Counted from the stretch's first letter, positions 8,092-16,773 are shown. The stretch is 64,000 nucleotides of DNA from Enterococcus ureilyticus (GCF_001730315.1 NZ_MIKC01000038.1:124001-188000); one strand, 5' to 3'. Program-made: numbers and translations. The notes: generated by a model not told the origin, from the sequence alone.

Positions 8092-9069
8092 TTAAATTGT
8101 ATCACCATTAAATATAGAATTCTTAACAATCACATAATCAACTTTGCGAATCGCTTCAAGGTCGCGACCGCCTGCATAAGAAATCGAAGATTGTAAATCC
8201 TGTTGCATTTCAACTAGCGTATCCGCTAAGCTACCTTTATGCTGAATCCAAATTTTCTTTCCTTCGACGTTTTTCTTTTCACCTTTTTGAAATTCTGAGG
8301 CACTTCCAAAGTATTCTTTATAGACAATGCCATTTTCTACTTTTGTTTCACCAGGCGATTCTTCATGTCCTGCAAATAATGAACCGATCATCACCATTGT
8401 GGCACCAAAACGAACTGATTTAGCTACATCTCCTGGTGTTCGAATCCCACCGTCTGCAATAATTGGTTTTCTAGCGGCTTTAGCACACCAACGCAGCGCT
8501 GCTAGTTGCCAACCGCCTGTTCCAAAACCAGTTTTTATTTTCGTAATACATACTTTACCCGGGCCGATGCCGACTTTTGTCGCATCTGCTCCAGCATTTT
8601 CTAATTCACGGACAGCTTCAGGTGTCCCAACATTTCCAGCAATAACAAAGGTGTCTGGTAACAGTTGTTTTAAATGCTGAATCATATTAATCACAGCATT
8701 AGAATGGCCATGTGCAATATCGATTGTTACATAATCTGGTACTAGATTGCGCTCTGCCAGCTCTTCTACAAATCCATACTCGGCTTCTTTTACGCCTACA
8801 CTGATAGATGTGATCAATCCTTTAGCATTCATCTTTTCAATAAAGGGGATTCTAGCCTTTTCATCAAAACGATGCATGATGTAAAAATACTCATTTTTTG
8901 CTAAAAACTCCGCAATGTCTTCATCAATAATCGTCTGCATATTTGCTGGTACGACTGGCATTTTAAAGGTATGCTTCCCTAATTTTACGACCGTATCACA
9001 TTCAGAACGACTGTTCACGATACATTTATTGGGAATCAACTGGACATCTTCGTAATCAAAAACTTTCAT
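8092..9069 (-). CDS. guaC: GMP reductase
   Basis: Converts GMP to IMP with NADPH, returning guanine nucleotides to the common purine pool. 325 residues with the IMPDH/GMPR barrel. The catalytic loop [20 protein letters not shown] holds the active cysteine near residue 174, and [18 protein letters not shown] is the phosphate-binding region. It lacks CBS domains and starts [16 protein letters not shown], which separates GMP reductase from IMP dehydrogenase. AGTAGGAGG precedes the ATG. It has its own promoter and PurBoxes and lies next to the guanine deaminase operon, as part of a purine salvage block. Confidence 0.95.
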   Translation of the reverse strand: MKVFDYEDVQLIPNKCIVNSRSECDTVVKLGKHTFKMPVVPANMQTIIDEDIAEFLAKNEYFYIMHRFDEKARIPFIEKMNAKGLITSISVGVKEAEYGFVEELAERNLVPDYVTIDIAHGHSNAVINMIQHLKQLLPDTFVIAGNVGTPEAVRELENAGADATKVGIGPGKVCITKIKTGFGTGGWQLAALRWCAKAARKPIIADGGIRTPGDVAKSVRFGATMVMIGSLFAGHEESPGETKVENGIVYKEYFGSASEFQKGEKKNVEGKKIWIQHKGSLADTLVEMQQDLQSSISYAGGRDLEAIRKVDYVIVKNSIFNGDTI

Positions 9070-9107
9070 ACTTTATTGCCTCCTACTAATTTCTATTAAA
9101 ACACGCA

Positions 9108-9143
9108 AAAACATGAACATTAAATGAAAAATAGTTCGTATTT
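9108..9143 (-). promoter_or_regulatory. Inverted pair of PurBox-like sequences in the guaC leader
   Basis: On the minus strand AAATACGAACTATT (9130-9143) is followed, in inverted orientation, by AATGTTCATGTTTT (9108-9121). Both resemble the Gram-positive PurR box (core CGAAC). They lie downstream of the predicted transcription start, a position suited to repression or to looping with the upstream box. Confidence 0.5.
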
Positions 9144-9158
9144 TCGAACACCTATGCT

Positions 9159-9187
9159 AATTTACACTATTCATTTAGAAAAGTCAA
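9159..9187 (-). promoter_or_regulatory. guaC: guaC promoter
   Basis: On the minus strand TTGACT (9182-9187) and TAAATT (9159-9164) are separated by exactly 17 bp. The predicted start is near 9152, leaving a leader of about 80 bases before the ATG. Confidence 0.65.
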
Positions 9188-9220
9188 AGGTAAATAACGA
9201 AAAAACAGCTAATTATTGTT

Positions 9221-9234
9221 AATAGTTCGTGTTT
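9221..9234 (-). promoter_or_regulatory. PurBox upstream of the guaC promoter, near -76
   Basis: AAACACGAACTATT on the minus strand. The G of its CGAAC core (9228) is 69 bases from the last base of the -10, the same distance as in the NCS2 permease promoter, which puts it at about -76. PurR activators of lactococci act from that position. Confidence 0.6.
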
Positions 9235-10611
9235 TCAACAAGAAATCTTTTTTTTATTTTTTATACTGTATTCATTTTCATTCACTTTCTCGCTAGGAAG
9301 CAAGCGATTCAATAGTATGGCCGCAATTGATGCGGTTGCAACAGATGAACTGAATAGATATTGCATAAATTGAGGTAATGATTGAATAAACTCTTTCGGA
9401 ATCAAGGTTAGAGCTAATGTTAAAATCATCGGAATCGCAATCACATACATTTCCTTTTCACTGATTTCTACATCTTTCATTACTTTGATGCCGCTGATTG
9501 AGATAATGCCGCAAACGATAACAAAGACTCCACCAATTACGGGAGCTGGAATAGAAGAGATCAATGTTGATATTTTCCCTGACAAACCAAAAACGATAAA
9601 CCAAGCACCAGCGGCTACAAATACTTTTTTGCTAGCAACTCCAGTAATGGAAATGATGCCAGCATTTGTTGAATAGCCAGTGACCGGTGTTGTCCCTAGC
9701 ATCGACGAAATAAGACAACCGATTCCTTCTCCGACAACACCTTTATTAATATTATCATCGGTCAATGGTGTTTCACAAACATTACTGACTGCAAACCAAG
9801 TCCCCGTTGTCTCTGCCATTAATACAACATAGATAATCATCATCGTTAAAATAGACGACCAATCAAATGAAAAATGAACATTCACAAACGGTAATTGCGG
9901 AACACTGATTAAAGAAGCATTACTAACTTGAGATAAATCAAGAATCCCCATAAATTGTGCTGCTAAACACCCAATAACTAACGCTAAAATAACCGATGAA
10001 ATTCGAAAAATCCGACCTTTTCCTGGAAAACGTGAACCGATCATCGCGAATAATACAAGGGATGATGCTGCGATCATTGCTAATAAAATATTTTGTCCTA
10101 AATCGCCTGAAGCTGAAAAGATATTGTCATTCAATGCAACTGGCATTAGTGATAAACCAACAATAAAAATAATCGTACCTCCAACAACAGGAGGCACAAA
10201 AGCTTTGATCAATCGGTTAAAAATACCCGTTACCCCTAAAATAATAACCAAGATTGCACCAATCAAACTGGCGCCTAGAACTGTCGACCAGCCATTGCCG
10301 TTTTGATTATTCGCAAAATAAATACCGGCAATTGCACCAATCGGAATAAATGACGGACCTTGTGCCACAGGTAGCTTCATACAAAAATAAGATTGAATGA
10401 TTGTTGCAATACCTGCTGCTATAAAAGTTGATTGAATCAAGACTGAGGATTCCTTCGTCGTCAAGCCAATAATTGAAGCAATAATAAATGGAACGACATA
10501 AACATCCATCGCTAAGACATGTTGAATGCCTAAAAAAAGAGACTGCGCATTTGATAAATCATCATTTGGACCTACTGTTAATTTTGATTTTTCCGCTTGA
10601 GTATCAGACAT
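9235..10611 (-). CDS. NCS2 nucleobase:cation symporter (xanthine/uracil permease family)
   Basis: Purine or xanthine permease of 458 residues with 12 or more membrane segments. GIQHVLAMDVYVVPFI is the NCS2 signature in the first membrane helix. LMAETTGTWFAVSNV is the conserved helix 8 region with the substrate-contacting glutamate, and TPVTGYSTNAGIISITGVASK is the helix 10 region. Because it follows guanine deaminase with one base between stop and start, guanine or xanthine is the likely cargo. Its ribosome site (GAGGTG) lies inside the end of guaD, so translation is coupled. PbuX-like by context; substrate unproven. Confidence 0.85.
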   Translation of the reverse strand: MSDTQAEKSKLTVGPNDDLSNAQSLFLGIQHVLAMDVYVVPFIIASIIGLTTKESSVLIQSTFIAAGIATIIQSYFCMKLPVAQGPSFIPIGAIAGIYFANNQNGNGWSTVLGASLIGAILVIILGVTGIFNRLIKAFVPPVVGGTIIFIVGLSLMPVALNDNIFSASGDLGQNILLAMIAASSLVLFAMIGSRFPGKGRIFRISSVILALVIGCLAAQFMGILDLSQVSNASLISVPQLPFVNVHFSFDWSSILTMMIIYVVLMAETTGTWFAVSNVCETPLTDDNINKGVVGEGIGCLISSMLGTTPVTGYSTNAGIISITGVASKKVFVAAGAWFIVFGLSGKISTLISSIPAPVIGGVFVIVCGIISISGIKVMKDVEISEKEMYVIAIPMILTLALTLIPKEFIQSLPQFMQYLFSSSVATASIAAILLNRLLPSEKVNENEYSIKNKKKISC

Positions 10612-10612
10612 T

Positions 10613-11989
10613 TTACATTTGCACCTCTAATTCTTTCATAAATTTATCATGGACTTTTCTTCCTTGGACCCAGACTTCAACAATATTATCAGGTCGTGAT
10701 AAATAGAGGAGTTTTTGAAAAATAGCCATTAACGGTTCTTCTTTTGAAAAAATAGGAAGTTCACTACTATCAATAATTTGGACATCCCAAGCGTAATCAA
10801 CCGCTAATCTGCCAATGGGTAAACTCAGTGCTTGACCGCCACCGGCTGTGGCGAGATAAAAGGCCTCATTTAAGCTGATTCTAGAGTTTGATACACCACG
10901 TTTTTCGCTGCAACATTCTTTATCGACGCCATCTTCCAACATTCTTGATGACATGACAGCTTGCTTGATATTGTCAAACAAGCTTGGAGAGAAGCCACCA
11001 GAAATGTCACTGCCTAATCCTATTTCTACTTGATATTGATTTAACAGTTTAGCAATTGGCGTGACTGCATTACCAAAGTAGGCGTTCGAAATAGGGCAAT
11101 GCGCCACTGCTGTCCCTGTTTCGGCAAATAATTTCATATCTTGATCTGATAGAAAACCACAATGAGCCATAACAGATTTTTCGGTCATCAAACCAAAATC
11201 ATCTAAGGCAAAAGCATCATTTTTACCAAATCGTTCCCGAACAAAATCGTGTGCCCAATCACTTTCACTACAATGAGATTGGATATGGATGTCATATTTC
11301 GCGGCTAACGCGCCCAAGCCTTTTAATGAAGCGTCTGTACAACTTGGAATAAAGCGAGGTGTCACAACTGGATAAACGCCTTGTGGTGTCCGTTTATTTA
11401 ATTCAATTATTTCTTGAATGAATAACTCTGTTTCTGCAAGCGCTGTGCTCGGGGACTCATCACGATAATATTCAGGATTTTGTTCAGGATCGTCCATTAC
11501 AACTTTTCCTACTAAACCTCTTTGGCCTTTTTCACTACATATTTCAGCTAATCGTCGGCTTGCTTGCCGATGAACTGTAGCAAAATACATAGCGGTCGTT
11601 GTGCCATTTTTTATCAATTGCGAAACTAAATCTGAATAGACTTGCTCCGCAAATACCAAATCAGAAAATTTTGCTTCTAGTGGAAATGTATAGGTATTAA
11701 GCCACTCATACAAAGGTAAATCTAATGCCGTTCCTGCTTGCGCCCACTGCGGTGCATGAATATGAAGATCAATAAAACCAGGCAAAATGAATTGTCCTTT
11801 TTTAAGATTTTGAAATTGATTCTTCATAGAATAAGCTTGGATCGTTGATTGGTATTCTTCGTCCTCTGGTAATATCACTTTAGCGATTGTTCCGGACTCT
11901 GAGATACAAAATAGAGCCTCTTCAAAGATTTCAACATTTTTTGGATCTACACTTGAAAAACCAGTTCCTTTTACAATAAATTTAAACAA
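10613..11989 (-). CDS. guaD: Guanine deaminase
   Basis: Amidohydrolase-superfamily enzyme that hydrolyses guanine to xanthine and ammonia, 458 residues. Zinc ligands are visible in LHIHAPQW, HCSESD and GLGSDISGG, with AHCGFLSD and AHCPISNAYFG in between, the usual order for guanine deaminase. The start is probably the TTG at 11987-11989. AAAGGAG lies eight bases before it, whereas the ATG six codons upstream (12005-12007) would have this same sequence inside its own coding region. It is the first gene of an operon with the NCS2 permease and has PurBox-like sites upstream, tying guanine use to PurR control. Confidence 0.9.
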   Translation of the reverse strand: MFKFIVKGTGFSSVDPKNVEIFEEALFCISESGTIAKVILPEDEEYQSTIQAYSMKNQFQNLKKGQFILPGFIDLHIHAPQWAQAGTALDLPLYEWLNTYTFPLEAKFSDLVFAEQVYSDLVSQLIKNGTTTAMYFATVHRQASRRLAEICSEKGQRGLVGKVVMDDPEQNPEYYRDESPSTALAETELFIQEIIELNKRTPQGVYPVVTPRFIPSCTDASLKGLGALAAKYDIHIQSHCSESDWAHDFVRERFGKNDAFALDDFGLMTEKSVMAHCGFLSDQDMKLFAETGTAVAHCPISNAYFGNAVTPIAKLLNQYQVEIGLGSDISGGFSPSLFDNIKQAVMSSRMLEDGVDKECCSEKRGVSNSRISLNEAFYLATAGGGQALSLPIGRLAVDYAWDVQIIDSSELPIFSKEEPLMAIFQKLLYLSRPDNIVEVWVQGRKVHDKFMKELEVQM

Positions 11990-12022
11990 AATAACGACTC
12001 CTTTCATAACAACTCAAGGACC

Positions 12023-12107
12023 ATTATATATAATAATTCGTATTTAATCTACATTTTTATTAAATAAAATAGAAAAACATTCCGAAATAAATCAAAACAC
12101 GAACTTT
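12023..12107 (-). promoter_or_regulatory. guaD operon promoter region with two PurBox-like sites
   Basis: On the minus strand a TATAAT (12023-12028) has a poor -35 (TAGATT at 17 bp). AAATACGAATTATT (12032-12045) lies within the spacer. A second box, AAAACACGAACTTT on the plus strand (12094-12107), points the opposite way. The layout differs from guaC, since no box sits 69 bases from the -10. Confidence 0.5.
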
Positions 12108-12116
12108 ATTCGAAAG

Positions 12117-12159
12117 AACCCCTTAACCAAAAAGATTTTACCTTTCTGTTCAAGGGGTT
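12117..12159 (-). terminator. Likely terminator of the helicase operon
   Basis: AACCCCTTAACC (12117-12128) pairs with AAGGGGTT (12152-12159) and nearby bases across a long loop. The T-run after the stem on the minus strand is weak, so strength is uncertain. Confidence 0.5.
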
Positions 12160-12187
12160 GCGTTTAAATAAACCGTATATTAATTTC

Positions 12188-14755
12188 CTATTGCCAAATG
12201 CTCTTTTGGATAATTTTGTTTTGGCTGGCTTCTTTTGATAATTTCACCTCAGAGATTTTTGCCTGTACAAACTGTTTTCTTCCGTTCAGAGTTCTAGAGT
12301 AAATCAAATCACCTCGAACGGAAAAATAATGTTCGATCGCTTTTTGATATAATAACGCTGACTTTTTGTTTTTAGCAAAGACTTCTGGAACACTAAAAAA
12401 GCCAGCTTTTTGGGTATAGATAAAATAGCGTGGATTTTTTATTTCAGAAAGTGCTTCCGCCATTGCAGTATAAAATAACCGTTCCTCTTGGTAACTCGCT
12501 TGTGCTAGATAACAACTACATTCCTTTTCTGATACTGCCATACTTAATCGGTCCAACGCATCTGAAGCAACCATATTAAGTTTTATCATTGTCTCTGTAA
12601 TACTAAATGCTAATTGACGAACATGTTTTATTTCTTTTTGCCAGGCTTTTTTTCTATTATACTTACTATATGCTTTAGAAACCTTCTTCTGATTTAATGT
12701 AAATAAAAGTGCTGCTCCATCAAGTCCTAGTAACATACTGCCTAAAGTTAAATTGAAGTATGCAACGACTAGACTAGCAGTAGTAAAAATCGAAGCGGCA
12801 ATCCATGGATTTCGTTTTCGTTTAATAGAATTTGGTGCTACTTCAGCTTTCACCACGAAATTCCAGCCTTCAATTGGACCAAGCCGCGATTCTTTCCGAA
12901 CAATTAGCGGCATAGTTAAATGACTGCCTTTTTTAAGTGCTTGTTGCCAAAATGCTGCGAGATGGCTACGTTGCCCGCTCCAATAAAGCATTTCTTGATT
13001 GTATACCGCTATCTCTTTCCCTGAATAAACACTTAACAAATCGAAACGTTCGATACCACTTTCAATGCTTGGATCTGTTTCAAAAGTCAATCCACAGACA
13101 TAACTCATTCGCTGTATAATTCGATTGACATTAACTTGCTTTGAATAATCAACTCTTGGAATCACAACCGCCAAATGCCAAATATTGGTTGTCTTTCCTT
13201 CTTCATTGATTCGCAACCCCCGCCCTCTTAATTGTTGCGTTTGAACAAAGGAAGCAGAGTGATTAGCTAATACCACAGTGTTTATCGCAGGACAATTCCA
13301 CCCTTCCCCAAGCAAACTGCTTGTTCCAATTAATAATTGAATTGTTTTTTCATTCACTAATTGAGTTAAAATAGTCAAAGCTTCTGACTGTTTTTTCTCA
13401 TTTGGGTAAACAATAGCATACCCAGAGAAATAAGGGTGTTCGTCTATTTTGATAGAAATTGGTAAAAAATGCTCTTGCAATGTTTTAGGAATAATCAAAA
13501 ATTCACCACAAATCACTCCCATTGCTATTTCTTCTTTAAAAAACGGCATTAAACTATCAAAGATAGGAATCAATCCATACTCCAATTCACCATTTTTTCC
13601 TAATAGGACCTCTTTTTTTATAAAATCTGTTAAGACCAATCCTGATAGCTCTCTGCCTAATTTCTCATACTCACAAAGTAAAATCTGAGAAATCGCAGTC
13701 TTCTTTTCAATTGGCGCTTGATTTAGTATATTTTCAGAAAAATCTGGAAATAATTGCAATTGATTTTGAGCTACCCAGCCTTGTGTTTCTAAGTAATTAA
13801 AAATTAGTAAATTAGGGGCTTTTTCATATAAGTAAACTAACAAATCACTCATATGCTGTTTTTCAAACGTTGGAAATGAAATTTTTTCGCCTTGTGCTTT
13901 CGTTAGCCCAAGCAACAACCAATGTTCGTCGGTCAATTGATAGCCATGTAATTGCAAAAATAATAGCGCACTTAAATAAACCTCAAAGGATTGATAAATA
14001 AAGGCTGCTTGATTTTTTGGATCTTGTATAAAGGCTTGTGCTAATAAATAATCTGCTATTTCTACACTGGCTACAATTGCTTCGACCACGTTCGCTTGCT
14101 TTTGCAAAAAATTTTCATAACAATTAGTAATCTCACTAGGAGCAGAAACTAGATAGAGGTAATCCTGATGAGGCGCTAGCACTTGCTCTTTAATCATATC
14201 AGGAATCGTGATTTCTTCATCGATTGGACCGTTTAACAATTGGTATTGTTGCCATTCCTGCACATTTGCATCATACGGAGGTGTTGCGGTTAGTGAAACA
14301 GTCAGTAGTTGCGGTACTGATGCCTTTAACTTTAGTAAAAATTCACCCCAGCTTTTCTTTAAATGATGTGCTTCATCCAGTACTAACACGTCAATTTTTT
14401 TTCTTTCCAAAAAACCTATATCGTCAGCTAGCCGACTGTACGCGGTTTGGTATGTTTCAATCGTAATTTCTTTTATTGACTCGATTGAAGTGGATATCTG
14501 AATTCTATCAGACTTATTTTTCAAAAAAGCTGTCTGAATCGTATCTGTCCATTGTTGCTTTAATACTAAAGACGGAACTAATATCAACGTTTTCCTATTT
14601 AATTGTCGAACTATTTCTATCCCTAAATACGTTTTACCAGAGCCTGGTGGAGCTACTAGATGGATAGATTGGTCCTCTTTATATTTTGGTATTCTAGCAA
14701 GCAGCTTTTTTTGATATTCATGCCACTCAATGTTTTCATCTGTTAAAATCGTCAT
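12188..14755 (-). CDS. Superfamily 2 DEAD/DEAH helicase with a C-terminal membrane hairpin
   Basis: 855 residues. All SF2 motifs are present: Walker A APPGSGKT (35-42), DEAH (127-130), SLTATPP (154-160), motif V GTSSLLGEGWN (477-487) and motif VI QQLRGRGLR (507-515). The pattern is that of ResIII/Ssl2-like helicases that track on DNA. Between the two RecA folds is a long helical insert (about 190-440). After the helicase core, residues 651-688 form two adjacent hydrophobic segments (IAASIFTTASLVVAYF and MLLGLDGAALLF), followed by a basic, coiled-coil-like tail. This predicts an enzyme tethered to the inner face of the membrane. The gene follows a small membrane protein gene by 10 bases. No nuclease, methylase or toxin domain is recognisable in it. 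Function unknown; a role in DNA uptake, defence or membrane-linked DNA handling would be speculation. Confidence 0.8.
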   Translation of the reverse strand: MTILTDENIEWHEYQKKLLARIPKYKEDQSIHLVAPPGSGKTYLGIEIVRQLNRKTLILVPSLVLKQQWTDTIQTAFLKNKSDRIQISTSIESIKEITIETYQTAYSRLADDIGFLERKKIDVLVLDEAHHLKKSWGEFLLKLKASVPQLLTVSLTATPPYDANVQEWQQYQLLNGPIDEEITIPDMIKEQVLAPHQDYLYLVSAPSEITNCYENFLQKQANVVEAIVASVEIADYLLAQAFIQDPKNQAAFIYQSFEVYLSALLFLQLHGYQLTDEHWLLLGLTKAQGEKISFPTFEKQHMSDLLVYLYEKAPNLLIFNYLETQGWVAQNQLQLFPDFSENILNQAPIEKKTAISQILLCEYEKLGRELSGLVLTDFIKKEVLLGKNGELEYGLIPIFDSLMPFFKEEIAMGVICGEFLIIPKTLQEHFLPISIKIDEHPYFSGYAIVYPNEKKQSEALTILTQLVNEKTIQLLIGTSSLLGEGWNCPAINTVVLANHSASFVQTQQLRGRGLRINEEGKTTNIWHLAVVIPRVDYSKQVNVNRIIQRMSYVCGLTFETDPSIESGIERFDLLSVYSGKEIAVYNQEMLYWSGQRSHLAAFWQQALKKGSHLTMPLIVRKESRLGPIEGWNFVVKAEVAPNSIKRKRNPWIAASIFTTASLVVAYFNLTLGSMLLGLDGAALLFTLNQKKVSKAYSKYNRKKAWQKEIKHVRQLAFSITETMIKLNMVASDALDRLSMAVSEKECSCYLAQASYQEERLFYTAMAEALSEIKNPRYFIYTQKAGFFSVPEVFAKNKKSALLYQKAIEHYFSVRGDLIYSRTLNGRKQFVQAKISEVKLSKEASQNKIIQKSIWQ

Positions 14756-14765
14756 CTTTTGAATC

Positions 14766-15125
14766 TTAATCCTTTCCCTGACTTGACTGGTCTAAACGAT
14801 CGATTTTTGCATGAAGTTCCGCAATCGTTTTTTGCATCTCTTCATGCATTGTATCATGTTTTTTATGCAAAGTTGATAGGCTATGGTGAATCAGTGTCCC
14901 GCTTCCTGCCGCTAAAGATGCACCTAGAGCACTTAAAACATTGGTATAATTTCCTAAGATTAATTGTACATTCGCAGATGGCTGAACATTTTTTAATGAC
15001 GGAAGCCACATTGTCAGCACGGCAAAGACTACAAGATAGAAAAAAAGAAATAGATAAATAAAAATGGAGATTTTGCTAGCAAGCAAGGCTGGGATCTGCT
15101 CTAAAAACTGATTGATTTTTTTCAT
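14766..15125 (-). CDS. Small membrane protein with C-terminal coiled coil, partner of the helicase
   Basis: 119 residues with no family I recognise. An amphipathic N-terminus (KINQFLEQIPALLASK) is followed by a membrane segment (about 20-42), a second weaker hydrophobic segment with small residues (about 60-80, LSALGASLAAGSGTLIHH), then a charged heptad-like helix (about 82-112) with regular Leu, Met and Ile spacing. This fits a membrane anchor with a cytosolic coiled coil. The start has AAAAGGAG at good distance. It is the first gene of an operon with the membrane-hairpin helicase, so the two proteins probably act together at the membrane; that is inference from layout. Confidence 0.7.
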   Translation of the reverse strand: MKKINQFLEQIPALLASKISIFIYLFLFFYLVVFAVLTMWLPSLKNVQPSANVQLILGNYTNVLSALGASLAAGSGTLIHHSLSTLHKKHDTMHEEMQKTIAELHAKIDRLDQSSQGKD

Positions 15126-15144
15126 TTATGACCAACTCCTTTTC

Positions 15145-15171
15145 AGAGAGATTCTTACAGAGAATCTCTCT
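15145..15171 (-). other. Perfect hairpin at the predicted start of the helicase operon
   Basis: AGAGAGATTCT and AGAATCTCTCT are an exact 11-bp inverted repeat with a 5-base loop. It covers about the first 22 transcribed bases and ends only a few bases before the ribosome site of the small membrane protein gene. It could be an operator, an RNA-stabilising 5' hairpin or a translational switch. Confidence 0.65.
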
Positions 15172-15173
15172 TT

Positions 15174-15202
15174 ATTATGAGTGATAGGAAAATAAAAGTA
15201 AA
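15174..15202 (-). promoter_or_regulatory. Promoter of the helicase operon
   Basis: On the minus strand TTTACT (15197-15202) and CATAAT (15174-15179) are 17 bp apart, with the predicted start near 15167. Confidence 0.5.
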
Positions 15203-15231
15203 ACATCCGTAATTTTAACTAACTCCACCTT

Positions 15232-15259
15232 TTGATTCTACTCTAAATTAGGTTATACT
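15232..15259 (+). promoter_or_regulatory. Promoter of the MBL hydrolase gene
   Basis: TTGATT (15232-15237) and TATACT (15254-15259), 16 bp apart, just upstream of an AGGAGG ribosome site. It is divergent from the helicase operon promoter. Confidence 0.6.
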
Positions 15260-15295
15260 TAGAGAAGAATCTTATTTACTAGGAGGCAAATTATT

Positions 15296-15922
15296 GTGTT
15301 AAAAATCGAACGTATCCCAACTGGTACAATCCAGGAAAATTGTTACTTAATTTACAATGAAACAAGCCTTTTGATTATTGATCCTGGTGCTGAAGCAAAA
15401 AAGATTACGGAAATGATCGAGAAAACCGACACTACACCTGTCGCTATTTTACTGACACATACTCATTATGATCATATTGGTGCAGTTGAAGAACTACGTC
15501 ATCACTATTCGATTCCTGTATATGTCAGCCCACTTGAACAGGACTGGTTATCTAACCCAATTTTGAATTTATCTGGTTTAGGTCGGCATGATGATATTGC
15601 GGATATCATTGTGCAGCCCGCCGACATAGAATTTGAATTGATTGATTATGATTTAGGCGGTATTCGTTTTTCCGTTGTTCCAACTCCTGGGCATTCGATA
15701 GGAAGTGTAAGCTTTATTTTTGACGACTTTGTTGTCACAGGCGATGCGTTGTTTAAAGGAAGTATCGGCCGTACCGATCTTCATACTGGTGATATGCAAC
15801 AGCTTCTCCACAGTATCACTACGTATCTTTTTACTTTACCCGATGAATTTCCAGCCTACCCTGGCCATGGAGATGCTACAACCATCGAGCATGAGAAAAA
15901 GACAAATCCTTTTTTTAACTAA
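15296..15922 (+). CDS. MBL-fold metal hydrolase (glyoxalase II-like)
   Basis: 208 residues with the metallo-beta-lactamase fold. THTHYDHIG is the di-metal HxHxDH motif, PTPGHSIGSVSF supplies the third histidine, GDALFKGSIGRTD the bridging aspartate and PGHGDATTIEHEKKTNP the last histidine. This spacing matches the short YcbL/GloB-like group, which hydrolyses thioesters such as S-lactoyl conjugates, or has unknown substrates. The start is GTG, because AGGAGG lies six bases before it and no ATG is in frame nearby. It is a cytosolic protein with no signal peptide. The next gene, a phosphatase, has a separate ribosome site and probably its own promoter. Confidence 0.85.
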   Translation: MLKIERIPTGTIQENCYLIYNETSLLIIDPGAEAKKITEMIEKTDTTPVAILLTHTHYDHIGAVEELRHHYSIPVYVSPLEQDWLSNPILNLSGLGRHDDIADIIVQPADIEFELIDYDLGGIRFSVVPTPGHSIGSVSFIFDDFVVTGDALFKGSIGRTDLHTGDMQQLLHSITTYLFTLPDEFPAYPGHGDATTIEHEKKTNPFFN

Positions 15923-16017
15923 ATTCAGACTATTATCAACGAACTTAAATTATTTAAGATGGTAAAAAAGCAAGTTGAAAAGAAGGAATCGTTGTTCTAT
16001 TTATACTATCATGATTA

Positions 16018-16042
16018 AAGGCTGATAGAATTTCTCAGCCTT
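16018..16042 (+). other. Hairpin between the MBL and phosphatase genes
   Basis: AAGGCTGA (16018-16025) and TCAGCCTT (16035-16042) form an 8-bp stem. There is no T-run, and the ribosome site of the next gene follows directly, so it is more likely a leader hairpin than a terminator. A TATACT just upstream (16003-16008) may be a -10. Confidence 0.4.
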
Positions 16043-16062
16043 GAGATTTAGGAGGAAAAATT

Positions 16063-16761
16063 ATGAAACCGACAACACTATATATCATTCGCCATGGAAA
16101 AACGATGTTCAATACAATTGGCAGAACACAAGGTTGGTCCGATACCCCTTTAACAAAAGAAGGCGAAGAAATCATTCGCTATTTGGGGTTAGGTTTAAAA
16201 GATACGGTATTCCAAGAAGCATATTCCAGTGACAGTGGCCGTGCCATGCAAACTGCAAGGATCATTTTGCAAGAACATGAAAATGGTGCTGCCATTCCAT
16301 ACGGAACCGACAGTCGTATCCGCGAGTGGTGTTTTGGCTCTTTAGATGGTGGTTATGATGGTGAATTGTGGGGAGTTGTTCCTAGAATTCTAGCATTTAA
16401 AGATTATGAAGATATGATGACCAACAGAATAAGTTATAAAGACTTAGCAGATGCGATTATTGCGGCAGATACTGCAAATTGGGCTGAACCTTATGACAAA
16501 ATTCGTGAACGTGTTTGGAGTGGCTTTGAAGACATTGCTCATCACCGAGAAAAAAATGGGGGTGGTAATGTCATGATCGTTTCTCATGGCTTGACGATTT
16601 CGTTTTTACTATCACTGATCGATAATCGTTTACCAATGCAAATTGGACTGGAAAATGGTAGCGTAACAAAACTCACCTATGAAAATGGGTCATTCACTAT
16701 TGATACAGTCAACGATACTCATTTTATTGACAATGGACGTGGTATTGCTTCCGCTCATTAA
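16063..16761 (+). CDS. Histidine phosphatase family protein (phosphoglycerate mutase-like)
   Basis: 232 residues. The catalytic RHGKTMFN motif (histidine near residue 11), the acid/base region LDGGYDGELWG and the second catalytic histidine in MIVSHGLTISFLL are in family order. Such proteins are broad or specific phosphatases rather than glycolytic mutases when, as here, the length and inserts differ from GpmA. Its substrate cannot be read from sequence. AGGAGG precedes the ATG, and a strong terminator follows. The upstream hairpin and possible -10 sequence suggest it may be transcribed alone. Confidence 0.85.
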   Translation: MKPTTLYIIRHGKTMFNTIGRTQGWSDTPLTKEGEEIIRYLGLGLKDTVFQEAYSSDSGRAMQTARIILQEHENGAAIPYGTDSRIREWCFGSLDGGYDGELWGVVPRILAFKDYEDMMTNRISYKDLADAIIAADTANWAEPYDKIRERVWSGFEDIAHHREKNGGGNVMIVSHGLTISFLLSLIDNRLPMQIGLENGSVTKLTYENGSFTIDTVNDTHFIDNGRGIASAH

Positions 16762-16773
16762 ACTCAAAAGAAG

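Noticed and set aside
12188-15125. Type I or III restriction system, or a known phage-defence island
   Set aside because: The helicase has no adjacent methylase, specificity or nuclease gene, and its neighbours are housekeeping genes; only the two-gene operon can be supported.
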